Shown here in pieces: positions 26,188 through 33,726 of a stretch of 34,170 bases of DNA. The position numbers and the translations under genes are program-made. This stretch comes from an uncultured bacterium (lineage in GTDB: Bacteria; Acidobacteriota; Thermoanaerobaculia; Thermoanaerobaculales; Thermoanaerobaculaceae), in contig CALEVZ010000019.1 in the NCBI GenBank assembly GCA_937924755.1, positions 1 through 34,170 on the forward strand. Reading direction: 5' to 3'. The notes below the pieces were generated by a model. That model made no database searches. It was given only the letters and a program-made list of their open reading frames with translations, and was not told where the DNA came from. Positions within the stretch are counted from its first letter, which is position 1. Every line of letters starts with the position of its first letter.

Positions 26188-27450
26188 TTACCCGCCATGA
26201 GACGAGGCGCCATCGATGGCGGCGAGCTGCGAAGTCGCGAGCACGCCGGGCATTTCCAACAGCGCCAACAGCGCCTCGGCGCGCTTCGCAAAAGCCGGAC
26301 GGTCGGCCTCGCGCAGCGGCGGCGCCGGCTCCTGCCCTAGCCCTAAGGGGTTGAGGTACTTGCCATTGCGGGTCACCCGGTAATCCACGTGGGGACCGGT
26401 GGCCAGGCCGGTGGAACCCACGTAGCCGATGACCTGCCCCTGCACCACCCGCTGCCCCGGCGCCAGGCCCCTGGCGAAGCCGGAGAGGTGCAGGTAGGCG
26501 GTGGTGTACCCCCCGGCGTGCCGCACCTCCACGGTGTTGCCCCCCCCTCCCTTCCACCCCTGGAAGGTGATGGTGCCATCGGCGGTGACCATCACCGGCG
26601 TCCCCTCCGGCGCGGCGTAGTCCACTCCCCAGTGCGGCATTCGCTGGCCCAGCACCGGGTGGAGGCGGCTGGAGGAGTACCCCGAGGTAATGCGGGAGAG
26701 TTTCAAGGGCGCGCGCAAGAACTGCTTCTTCAGTGGCCGCCCACGCTCATCATAGTAGCCGGGGATGTTATCGGTGACGAAGCGCACTGCGGTGAAACGC
26801 CGGGTCCCCGTCCGGTACGAGGCGGCCAGGATGGGCCCGTAGCCTACCGTGGCGCCGTCGACCCGCCGCCGCTCGACCAGTACCGCGAAGCTGTCGCCGC
26901 GCTGCACCTCGCGGTGGAAGTCAATGTCCCATTGAAAGATTTCTGCCAGAGCAAGGGCCAGCGCATCGCCTTCGCCGAGGTTGGCCACCGCCTGAAAGAG
27001 CGAGGAGTCCACCTGCCCCGCCACCACCACCGACTCCCGATCCACCGGGCGCTCCTCCCGGCGCCCGGTGACCCCGCCCGGCGTCCGCTCCAGTACCACC
27101 TCCGAGGACCAGTCGGGCAGAAGGCGCACTGAGCGCACCCTCCCGTGGACGTCGCTGCGCGCCTCAGCCAGCAGGCCCACCGGCAGCGCACGCAGGTTTA
27201 GCAGTCGGCGAGCCTCCTGCACCCACTCGTGCACCTCGGCGGAGGCCAACCCCAACCGATTGAGCAGCCCCGAGAGCGTCTCTCCGCGGCCCAACGCCGC
27301 CTGGCGCACGACCTCGGGCAGGGTCAGCGGCACCACCACCAGCGCGCGGGCCTCGACCGCGTTCACCGCCGACGACGGCCGCAGCCACACCGTGGCGGCG
27401 ATGGCAAGGGCAACCCCAAGGATCCCCGCCCCTCGCAAGGCGGGAGTCAC
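26188..27450 (-). CDS. M23-family peptidoglycan endopeptidase, 420 aa
   Basis: This is an envelope zinc metallopeptidase that cuts peptide cross-links in peptidoglycan. An N-terminal membrane anchor or signal segment (GAGILGVALAIAATVWL) is followed by a LysM/OapA-like region (GETLSGLLNRLGL). The catalytic domain has HPVLGQRMPHWGVDYAAPEGTPV with the H-x3-D zinc motif, and TGPHVDYRV, where the usual H-x-H is H-x-D; this form is seen in a subset of the family. The GTG start at 27450 overlaps the stop of the thioredoxin-fold gene (GTGA). It is probably in the same transcript as that gene, the GHMP kinase and hutU. Confidence 0.9.
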   Translation of the reverse strand: MTPALRGAGILGVALAIAATVWLRPSSAVNAVEARALVVVPLTLPEVVRQAALGRGETLSGLLNRLGLASAEVHEWVQEARRLLNLRALPVGLLAEARSDVHGRVRSVRLLPDWSSEVVLERTPGGVTGRREERPVDRESVVVAGQVDSSLFQAVANLGEGDALALALAEIFQWDIDFHREVQRGDSFAVLVERRRVDGATVGYGPILAASYRTGTRRFTAVRFVTDNIPGYYDERGRPLKKQFLRAPLKLSRITSGYSSSRLHPVLGQRMPHWGVDYAAPEGTPVMVTADGTITFQGWKGGGGNTVEVRHAGGYTTAYLHLSGFARGLAPGQRVVQGQVIGYVGSTGLATGPHVDYRVTRNGKYLNPLGLGQEPAPPLREADRPAFAKRAEALLALLEMPGVLATSQLAAIDGASSHGG

Positions 27451-27887
27451 GGTCTCTCCCAGCTGGCCAGCAACCTCCGCACCTCGCTCACCGCCGGGCC
27501 GGCCTGGGCCTCCACCAGGCCCTGGCCGTTCACCAGCACCACTACCGGGGCACGAGAAATTTTCAGTTGCCGGAGAAGCTCACCCCGGGCATCGACGGCG
27601 CGGGGCCATCTGAGCCCGCGCTGGGGCAGCTTGGCCAGCCCCTCTGCCGGCTCGTCCTGGAACAGCACCACCACCCCCCGCCAGCCGCGGCGCGCGGCTG
27701 CCGCCTCTACCTCCGGCAGCACGGCGGCGAACTCCTGGGCCCCCGGCAGCCAGGAACTCCACAGCACCACCACCGCGGGTCCCGGGGAGAGAAGCTCGGC
27801 GAGGGAGAACGGCCCTCCCGAGGGGGTGCGCAGGTCGACGGCCGGAACTGCCAGGGCGAGGACGAGCGCTTGGGCAGCCACAGTCAT
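27447..27887 (-). CDS. Thioredoxin-fold protein lacking the CxxC motif, 146 aa
   Basis: This has the fold of a secreted TlpA/redoxin-type protein. A signal peptide (AAQALVLALAVPAVDL) is followed by the first strand and active-site loop VVVLWSSWLPGAQEF, and by the cis-proline loop ISRAPVVVLVNGQG. Where active thioredoxins have WCxxC, this protein has W46-L47-P48-G49-A50, so both cysteines are gone and it cannot act as a disulfide oxidoreductase. The ATG at 27887 was chosen because TAGACT lies eight bases upstream. A TTG six codons earlier is in frame but overlaps that -10. Its stop overlaps the M23 peptidase start. Confidence 0.75.
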   Translation of the reverse strand: MTVAAQALVLALAVPAVDLRTPSGGPFSLAELLSPGPAVVVLWSSWLPGAQEFAAVLPEVEAAAARRGWRGVVVLFQDEPAEGLAKLPQRGLRWPRAVDARGELLRQLKISRAPVVVLVNGQGLVEAQAGPAVSEVRRLLASWERP

Positions 27888-27895
27888 CGTCCGGG

Positions 27896-27901
27896 AGTCT
27901 A
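27896..27901 (-). promoter_or_regulatory. -10 hexamer TAGACT directly after a terminator
   Basis: TAGACT on the minus strand lies eight bases before the ATG at 27887 and two bases after the U-tract of the sigma-factor terminator. Transcription of the downstream genes would thus restart where the upstream message ends. Confidence 0.45.
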
Positions 27902-27903
27902 AC

Positions 27904-27940
27904 AAAAAAAACGAACCCGCGGCAAAGCGCCTCGGGCTCG
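27904..27940 (-). terminator. Rho-independent terminator of the sigma factor gene
   Basis: On the minus strand CGAGCCCG pairs with CGGGTTCG (one G-T wobble), with an inner GGC/GCC pairing, and is followed by eight T's. This is the clearest intrinsic terminator in the window. It begins 23 bases after the stop codon. Confidence 0.85.
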
Positions 27941-27963
27941 CCAGGTGCGTTTTTCGTGGTTCC

Positions 27964-28614
27964 TCAGTTCACCGGCCCCACCTGGGCGACCGGGGCCTCC
28001 TCGCCGCGCAGCATACCATCCACATCGAGATTCTCCGAGCGCAAGCGCTGCGGCCGGGCGTGTATGTAATTATAGCGTACGCCATAGGATAGCAACGCTT
28101 TCTCGAGCAGGCGACGACCGCGGTAGAGGCGGGACATGACGGTCCCCACGGGGATGGCGAGGATCTCGGCGATCTCCTTGTAGGAGTAACCCTCGATGTC
28201 GGCCAGCAGCACCACCACCTTGTAGTTGTGGGGCAGCGAGGTGACGGCCCGGCGAACTTCACCGTCCAGGGAACCATCGATGAGCTGCTGCTCGGGGGTC
28301 GGCACGCTACCGCCCTCGTGGCTCAGCAGGGCCGACTCGAAGGTCTCTTCCAGTTCGCCGAACTCCACCTGCGCCGGCAGTAGCTTGCGCCGCCGGTACT
28401 CGTTGATAAAGGTATTTTTCAAGATCTTAAAGAGCCATGCCTTGAGGTTGGTACCCTGCTGGAAGCTGTCGTAGTGGCGGAAGGCCTTCATGTACGTCTC
28501 TTGCAACAGATCCTCCGCGTCGTCGGCGTTGCGGGCGAGGCGGAGCGCGGTCTTGAACAGCTGCTCACGGTAAGGAAGGTCTGCGTCGAAGTTCCAAACA
28601 CCGGTGTGATCCAT
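27964..28614 (-). CDS. ECF-type RNA polymerase sigma factor, 216 aa
   Basis: This is an extracytoplasmic-function sigma factor with regions 2 and 4 only. Region 2 shows DAEDLLQETYMKAFRHYDSF and LKAWLFKILKNTFINEYRRR. Region 4 shows LPHNYKVVVLLADIEGYSYKEIAEIL and PVGTVMSRLYRGRRLLEKAL, the DNA-binding helix. About 35 extra residues follow region 4. There is no neighbouring anti-sigma gene, which is unusual for the class. The ATG at 28614 is preceded by TTGGAGGTCGCC. The TTG within that site opens the same frame four codons earlier but is part of the ribosome binding site. It has its own promoter and terminator and is monocistronic. Confidence 0.93.
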   Translation of the reverse strand: MDHTGVWNFDADLPYREQLFKTALRLARNADDAEDLLQETYMKAFRHYDSFQQGTNLKAWLFKILKNTFINEYRRRKLLPAQVEFGELEETFESALLSHEGGSVPTPEQQLIDGSLDGEVRRAVTSLPHNYKVVVLLADIEGYSYKEIAEILAIPVGTVMSRLYRGRRLLEKALLSYGVRYNYIHARPQRLRSENLDVDGMLRGEEAPVAQVGPVN

Positions 28615-28638
28615 GGCGACCTCCAACTCGTCAAGAAA

Positions 28639-28666
28639 TGTATATGAAACAGAGACCGCGTGTCAA
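28639..28666 (-). promoter_or_regulatory. Sigma70-type promoter of the ECF sigma gene
   Basis: On the minus strand a perfect TTGACA (28666-28661) is followed after 16 bases by TATACA (28644-28639). The leader then carries GGAGG before the ATG at 28614. It is the best housekeeping promoter in the window and is AT-rich compared with its surroundings. Confidence 0.7.
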
Positions 28667-28784
28667 GACCTGGAGGGGCGGTCGTCCACCGGGATGGGAT
28701 GGCGAAGATTGCGCACAAACACCACGACCCACCTGCTCGGCGGGTCGGATGCCTGTCTCGAGATACCGCCGCGGCCCCAGATAG

Positions 28785-28806
28785 CCACGAAGCTCGAGCT
28801 TCGTGG
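28785..28806. repeat. Perfect 22-bp palindrome downstream of atpE
   Basis: CCACGAAGCTC is followed immediately by its exact reverse complement, with no loop. It lies between the end of the ATP synthase genes and the sigma factor promoter. There is no U-tract, so it is either an operator-like site, an RNA-processing or end-protecting hairpin for the atp message, or a weak terminator. Confidence 0.75.
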
Positions 28807-28839
28807 CGCCCAACCGCGCCGGCCGGGAATGGGAGCCGT

Positions 28840-29166
28840 CTACTTGCCCAGAATGATGAACGCGATGACCAGGGCGTAGATGACCAGGGACTCGATGAAG
28901 GCGAGGCCCAGGAGCATGGTGATACGCACCGGGCCCGCCGCGCCGGGGTTGCGCCCCATCGACGTGCACGCGGAGGCGACGGCGCGAGCCTGGCCGAAAG
29001 CGCCCCCGAACGCCGCAAAAGCGATAGCGAACGCGGCGGCGGCAAACTTGGCCACATCCCGCATCGACGACGTCGCACCCTCTTCGACACCCTCCGACGC
29101 CAGGGCCGGTGCCGCCATACCCAGCACCACGAGTCCCAACACCACCAGCAGTACCTGCTTCCTCAT
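28840..29166 (-). CDS. atpE: ATP synthase F0 subunit c with signal peptide, 108 aa
   Basis: This is the rotor-ring subunit of F-type ATP synthase. An N-terminal signal-like segment (VLLVVLGLVVLGMAAPALA, cleavage near residue 23) precedes a normal two-helix hairpin: helix 1 about 40-62, polar loop R72-N73-P74, helix 2 about 82-105. The ion-binding carboxylate is E92 in AFIESLVIYALV. Q59, E92, S93 and Y97 align exactly in spacing with Q32, E65, S66 and Y70 of the Na+-binding c subunit of Ilyobacter tartaricus. The start has two Shine-Dalgarno sites in tandem (GGAGGA at 29180-29175 and 29187-29182), which fits the need for many copies. It is the last gene of the run; atpF and the F1 genes do not follow. 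Confidence 0.95.
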   Translation of the reverse strand: MRKQVLLVVLGLVVLGMAAPALASEGVEEGATSSMRDVAKFAAAAFAIAFAAFGGAFGQARAVASACTSMGRNPGAAGPVRITMLLGLAFIESLVIYALVIAFIILGK

Positions 29167-29209
29167 CGACCGTATCCTCCTTCCTCCTGCGAGGTCCTTT
29201 CGTGCTTGT

Positions 29210-29959
29210 CTAGTGCTCCTGCGCCACCGCTTCCGAGATATAGACCGAAGTCAACATGATGAAGATGAAGGTTTGAATGGTGGTGCCCACCACCCCCAGG
29301 CCCATCATCGCCCAGGGGATGACGAACGGCACCATGGCGAAGAAAATCCCCGATGCCGTGTGCTCCCCGAAGATGTTGCCGAATAACCGCAGCGCCAGGG
29401 ACAGCATGCGCGCCAAGTGGGAGATGACCTCCACCGGAAACATCAAAGGGGCGAGCCACCACACCGGCCCGGCGAAGTGCTTGAGCCACCCCAGCACTCC
29501 GTGATGGCCGAAGGCGACGATGTTGTAGAAGAGGAACGCGGTGATGGAGAGGGCAAAGGTGGTCGAGGTGTTGGCCGTGGGCGGCTGCAAGAAGAAGATC
29601 AGGCCGAAAAAGTTGGAGATGAAAATGAAGAAGGTCAGGGCGGCGATGAACGGCACGAAGCGGGCGCCGGCGTGGTGGCCGATGACGTCGTTGCACATGT
29701 TGCGGAGGGAACTCACCAGCACTTCCATCACCTGCTGCAGGGTCGATGGGCGCTCCAGCGACAAGCGTCGCCGGACCACGCTCAGCAACACCGCGATGGT
29801 GGCGACCACCAGGAGCGTCATGACCACGTGGTCGGGCAGCCACACTCCGTCCTCGCCGGCCACCCCCATGGCCTCCTGCCACCACTGGGGAGGTGCTCCG
29901 AAAAGCATGGAAATCAGCGAATTGACCGGGTGAAACAGGAAAGAGACGTGATGTTCCAC
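29210..29959 (-). CDS. atpB: ATP synthase F0 subunit a, 249 aa
   Basis: This is the stator membrane subunit that forms the ion half-channels beside the c-ring. The essential arginine is R191 in SLALRLFGNIFGEH, and the family helices FVPFIAALTFFIFISNFFGL and the C-terminal TIQTFIFIMLTSVYIS are clear. The GTG start at 29959 is separated by one base from the stop of the AtpI-like gene. Length is normal. Confidence 0.96.
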   Translation of the reverse strand: MEHHVSFLFHPVNSLISMLFGAPPQWWQEAMGVAGEDGVWLPDHVVMTLLVVATIAVLLSVVRRRLSLERPSTLQQVMEVLVSSLRNMCNDVIGHHAGARFVPFIAALTFFIFISNFFGLIFFLQPPTANTSTTFALSITAFLFYNIVAFGHHGVLGWLKHFAGPVWWLAPLMFPVEVISHLARMLSLALRLFGNIFGEHTASGIFFAMVPFVIPWAMMGLGVVGTTIQTFIFIMLTSVYISEAVAQEH

Positions 29960-29960
29960 C

Positions 29961-30341
29961 TCACCCTCGCCTTTCCGCGGGCTTGTCGCCCGCTCCCTCC
30001 GACAAACCCGCGCTTGCGAGCGCGATCACATAGCAACCCACTCCAAGCGCCACCGCCCACACATCCACGTGCTTCCTCAAGACCAAGAAGACTCCGAAAA
30101 GGGCCATCCACAGTACCCATCGTCCTGCCAGCTGGAGCACCGCGCGCAGGGAAAAGCGGGGTTTTGCCGGTTGCAGGATCCGGGCAAGCGCCCCCTCCAA
30201 CCAAAGTCCGTTGATGATACCCACGGCGGCAGTGGCGGTCAAGACGATGGCAGCGCGCTCTTGGCCCAGCGCCCAGAGAGTGATGGCCGCCGTGGTGGTC
30301 AAGGCCGCCCCGATCACCGCCGCCCGCCGTGCCACCACCAA
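29961..30341 (-). CDS. atpI: AtpI-like ATP synthase subunit I family protein, about 126 aa
   Basis: This is a small membrane protein with four hydrophobic segments, at the usual atpI position before atpB. AtpI helps assemble the c-ring or supply ions, and is not essential. Sequence conservation is weak, as is normal for the family (TAAVGIINGLWLEGALARIL is the most family-like part), so context carries much of the call. The start may be TTG 30341 or one of the two GTG codons directly after it. GGGGGAGGA lies just upstream and overlaps the atpZ stop. Confidence 0.75.
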   Translation of the reverse strand: MVVARRAAVIGAALTTTAAITLWALGQERAAIVLTATAAVGIINGLWLEGALARILQPAKPRFSLRAVLQLAGRWVLWMALFGVFLVLRKHVDVWAVALGVGCYVIALASAGLSEGAGDKPAERRG

Positions 30342-30599
30342 CTAGTTCCTCCCCCCGCCAGCGTTGCGGTCCTCTTCCTCCCCCACCCGGGCGGCAATGC
30401 GGAAAGCATTCAGGAAGCCCGCCATGACGCCGAACCCCGAGAACACCCAGGTGAGCCAGGGCCTGGTCCCCAGGGCGTCATCGAGAAAGCGCCCCCACAG
30501 GTAGCCAATGCCGATGGCCAGCGGAAAGGCCAGGCCCACCGAGGAGGCATCCGCCACCCGGCGCAGGGCGGCGGCGCGGCGGCGCCGCTCTTCGTTCAC
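30342..30599 (-). CDS. atpZ: AtpZ/AtpI-type two-helix ATP synthase accessory protein, 85 aa
   Basis: This short protein has two membrane helices (SSVGLAFPLAIGIGYLWGRFLDDALG and WLTWVFSGFGVMAGFLNAFRIA), the pattern of AtpZ, a putative F0F1-ATPase accessory subunit. GYLWGRFLDD and the GxxxGFxxxFR segment are characteristic. AtpZ and AtpI in other bacteria form a complex proposed to handle Mg2+ or Ca2+ or to aid assembly. The GTG at 30599 overlaps the nuoN stop (GTGA), which fixes the start; the longer frame upstream is a shadow of nuoN. Confidence 0.85.
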   Translation of the reverse strand: MNEERRRRAAALRRVADASSVGLAFPLAIGIGYLWGRFLDDALGTRPWLTWVFSGFGVMAGFLNAFRIAARVGEEEDRNAGGGRN

Positions 30600-32065
30600 G
30601 GCAAGGTGACGCCGATCAGCGCCGCGGTGGTGCGGGCGGCAGCGGCGAAGGGCGCCGGGTAGACGCCGATGATACCCACGAAGACGCCGCACACCCCGAT
30701 CGCCCTGGCCGTCCAGGGAGCGGCCAGCACCTCTGCTCCCTCCCCCTCCTGCCCTTCGCGCAGGTACATCTGCATGGCAATGCGGAGGTAGTAGTAGAGC
30801 GACACGGCCGACATGACCACCGCCACCACCACCAGCCACACGAAGCCGGCGTTGACCGCGGCGGCGAACACGTACAGCTTGCCCATGAAACCGGCGGTGG
30901 GCGGAATGCCGCCCAGCGACAGCAGGAACACCAGCATGCCGAAGGCCGCCAGCGGTTGGCGGCGGGCCAGCCCGGCGTAATCGGCCACGGTTTCGCCGGC
31001 GTACCCCCGCGACTCCAGCAGGATGACGAAGCCGAACGCCCCCAGGTTGGAGACCAGGTAGACGAGCATGTAAAACAGCACGCTCTGCACGCCCAGCTCG
31101 CTGCCCGCCAGCAAGCCCAGCAGGGCGTAGCCGGCGTGGGCGATGGACGAGTACGCCAGCATGCGCTTGACGTTATCCTGGGTGAGGGCGGCCAGGTTCC
31201 CCCAGATCATGGTGAGCGCCGCCGAACCACCCACCAGCCACACCCAGTAGGGGGTCAGGCCCTCCAGCCCGCCCAGGAAGACGCGCAAAAAGATGGCAAA
31301 GGCCGCCGCCTTGGGCCCCACCGACAGGAAGGCCGTGATCGGAGTAGGCGCCCCCTCGTAAACGTCCGGCGTCCACATGTGGAACGGCACCGCCGCCACC
31401 TTAAAGAGAAAGCCGCAGGCCAACAGCGCCATGCCGGTCAGCAGGGTCGGCGTCCGTTCCGCGCCCCCGAGCGCCGCCGCCATGGCGGCCAGGTCCAGGG
31501 AGCCCAGCTCGCCGAACAGCAGCGACAGCCCGTACACCAGCACTCCGGACGACAGCGCGCCCAGCACAAAGTACTTGCTCGCCGCCTCGTGGGATTTAAC
31601 CTCGCGCCTGAAATACCCCGCGAGCACGTAGGTGGACAGGGCCATCAGCTCCAGCCCCACGTAAATCGACGCCAGATTGGTCCCCGACGCCATCACCATC
31701 ATACCCACGGTGGCGAAGAGCACCAGGGAGTGGTACTCGCCGGGCCGATAGTCGTGCCGCTCGAGGTAGTCCCGGGACAGCAGGGGCGCCAGCGCCGCGG
31801 TGAGCAGGAACAGTACCTTGAAGAACACCGCGAAGGGGTCCAGCACGAACATGCCGGAGAAGAACAGGCGGCCCGCCTCGCTGACGTCCACGGCGATCTT
31901 CAGGGCGATGGCGGTGAGGCCCACCGAGGCCAGGGCGGTGACGGCCAGGCCGCCGTGCCGGCGGCCGCCGCCTCCCACCCCGGCCAGCAGCACCACCAGG
32001 GCACCGGCGGTGAGAGTCAGCTCCGGCAGCAGGGCGAGGAGGTCGGCGCGCAGGTCCATGTTCAT
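30596..32065 (-). CDS. nuoN: NADH-quinone oxidoreductase subunit N, 489 aa
   Basis: This is an antiporter-like membrane subunit of respiratory complex I. It has about 14 membrane helices with family motifs: SRDYLERHDYRPGEYHSLVLFATVGM (about residues 98-123), VPFHMWTPDVYEGAPTPITAFLS, VKRMLAYSSIAHAGYALLG and GGIPPTAGFMGKLYVFAAAV. The length is normal. ATG 32065 overlaps the nuoM stop (ATGA), with a second ATG two codons on. Its own stop overlaps atpZ, so complex I and ATP synthase genes appear to share a transcript. Confidence 0.96.
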   Translation of the reverse strand: MNMDLRADLLALLPELTLTAGALVVLLAGVGGGGRRHGGLAVTALASVGLTAIALKIAVDVSEAGRLFFSGMFVLDPFAVFFKVLFLLTAALAPLLSRDYLERHDYRPGEYHSLVLFATVGMMVMASGTNLASIYVGLELMALSTYVLAGYFRREVKSHEAASKYFVLGALSSGVLVYGLSLLFGELGSLDLAAMAAALGGAERTPTLLTGMALLACGFLFKVAAVPFHMWTPDVYEGAPTPITAFLSVGPKAAAFAIFLRVFLGGLEGLTPYWVWLVGGSAALTMIWGNLAALTQDNVKRMLAYSSIAHAGYALLGLLAGSELGVQSVLFYMLVYLVSNLGAFGFVILLESRGYAGETVADYAGLARRQPLAAFGMLVFLLSLGGIPPTAGFMGKLYVFAAAVNAGFVWLVVVAVVMSAVSLYYYLRIAMQMYLREGQEGEGAEVLAAPWTARAIGVCGVFVGIIGVYPAPFAAAARTTAALIGVTLP

Positions 32066-33705
32066 TGCCCCCCGCCGTGCTCCACGCCCGCCTCACCGCT
32101 GTGGCCCTCCGCCGCCGGGGCGTTGGCGGGGGCGGCGGGCAACGACGGCAGCGCCGCCATGGCGCGCCCCTCCAGGTAGTCAGGATCGACCACCCGCACC
32201 ACCCGCTCGATGGAGGGCTGCAGGATGCGGAAGAACGGCTTGGGATAAAGGCCGATCCAGAAGCACAGCACGATCAGCGGGATGAGCGTCCACTGCTCGC
32301 GCAGATTGACGTCCTTGAGAGTCTTGTTCTCCTCGTGGGTGAGCTCCCCGAAGAACACCCGCTGGTACATCCACAGCATGTAGGCGGCCCCCAGCACGAT
32401 GCCGGTGGCCGCGAACACCGCCCACCACACCGAGCGGTTAAAGGCCCCCACCAGGATGGTCAGCTCGCCGATGAAGCCGTTCAGGGTGGGCAGGCCGATC
32501 GAGGCCATGGTGATGATCATGAACATCATGGCGTAGATGGGCATGACTTTGGCGAGACCGCCGTAGTCGGCAATCATGCGGGTGTGCCGGCGCTCGTAAA
32601 CGATGCCGACGAGCAAGAACAGCGCCCCGGTGGACAGCCCGTGGTTGATCATCTGCAGCACCGAACCCGACAGGCCGTGGGGGTTCAAGGCGAACATCCC
32701 CAGCATCACAAAGCCCAAGTGAGAGACCGAGGAGTAGGCGACGAGTTTTTTCATGTCCTTCTGGGCCATGGCCACCAGGGCACCGTAAATGATGCCGATG
32801 ATGGACAGCCCCACCATCCACCACACCGCCTCGCGGGTGGCGTGGGGTAGCAGCGGCAGGGAGAAGCGGATGAACCCGTAGGTCCCCATCTTCAGCAGCA
32901 CCCCCGCCAGGATCACCGAACCGGCGGTGGGCGCTTCCACGTGGGCGTCGGGCAACCAGGTGTGGAAGGGGAACATGGGAACCTTGATGGCGAACCCCAC
33001 GAAGAACGCCAGGAACACCCAGAACTGCAGGCCATGGGGGATGCCCGGGCCGATCTGGAAGAGCACGCGCACGTCGAAGGTGGGATCGTGACCCAGCCCC
33101 GGCAGGCCGATGGCCGCCAGTCCGCTGGAGTTGTAGAAATAGAGGGCGAGGATACCCACCAGCATGAGCACCGAGCCCACCAGAGTGTAGAGGAAGAACT
33201 TAATGGCCGCATACAGCTTGCGGGGGCCGCCCCAGACCCCGATCAGGAAGTACATGGGGACCAGCATGACCTCCCAGAAGACGTAGAACAGCACGAAGTC
33301 CAGGGCCATGAAAACGCCCAGCATGCCGGTCTGCAGGACCAGGAGAAAGACGTAGTACTCCTTCTCCCGGTGGGTGATGGCGGTGAAGGAGCTGTACACC
33401 GAGATGAAGCCCAGCAGGGTGGTGAGCAGGATCAACAGCACGGAGATCCCGTCCACCCCGAAGATGTACTGGGCGCCGATGGCCGGGATCCACTTGGCCT
33501 CATAGAGGAACTGGAACTGCTCCCCCTCCGGGAGGTAGCGGAACCACAGCGGCACGGAGATGAAAAAATCGAGGCCCGCGGTAACCGTGGCGATGATCTT
33601 GATCGCTCTGGTCTGCTCGGACTTGACGAAGAAGATGATCACCAGGGCGCCGAGCAGCGGCAGGTAGCAAATCTGATTCAGGGGGTTGGAAAAGAATTCC
33701 AGCAT
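32062..33705 (-). CDS. nuoM: NADH-quinone oxidoreductase subunit M, 547 aa
   Basis: This is a proton-pumping antiporter-like subunit of complex I. The key glutamate is E145 in FWEVMLVPMYFLIGVWGG (E144 in E. coli). LPDAHVEAPTAGSVILAGVL, KKLVAYSSVSHLGFVMLG and FMIITMASIGLPTLNGFIGE are all conserved. A C-terminal tail of about 40 residues rich in Ala and Pro extends past the family end. The ATG at 33705 has GGAGG ten bases upstream and lies 21 bases after nuoL. Confidence 0.97.
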   Translation of the reverse strand: MLEFFSNPLNQICYLPLLGALVIIFFVKSEQTRAIKIIATVTAGLDFFISVPLWFRYLPEGEQFQFLYEAKWIPAIGAQYIFGVDGISVLLILLTTLLGFISVYSSFTAITHREKEYYVFLLVLQTGMLGVFMALDFVLFYVFWEVMLVPMYFLIGVWGGPRKLYAAIKFFLYTLVGSVLMLVGILALYFYNSSGLAAIGLPGLGHDPTFDVRVLFQIGPGIPHGLQFWVFLAFFVGFAIKVPMFPFHTWLPDAHVEAPTAGSVILAGVLLKMGTYGFIRFSLPLLPHATREAVWWMVGLSIIGIIYGALVAMAQKDMKKLVAYSSVSHLGFVMLGMFALNPHGLSGSVLQMINHGLSTGALFLLVGIVYERRHTRMIADYGGLAKVMPIYAMMFMIITMASIGLPTLNGFIGELTILVGAFNRSVWWAVFAATGIVLGAAYMLWMYQRVFFGELTHEENKTLKDVNLREQWTLIPLIVLCFWIGLYPKPFFRILQPSIERVVRVVDPDYLEGRAMAALPSLPAAPANAPAAEGHSGEAGVEHGGGQ

Positions 33706-33726
33706 CGCTTTCAGCCTCCGCCTCGC

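Noticed and set aside
26188-27450. M23 peptidase as an inactive variant because of H-x-D in place of H-x-H
   Set aside because: The GPHxDYRV form is found in a subset of M23 proteins that otherwise look active, so I do not treat it as loss of function.
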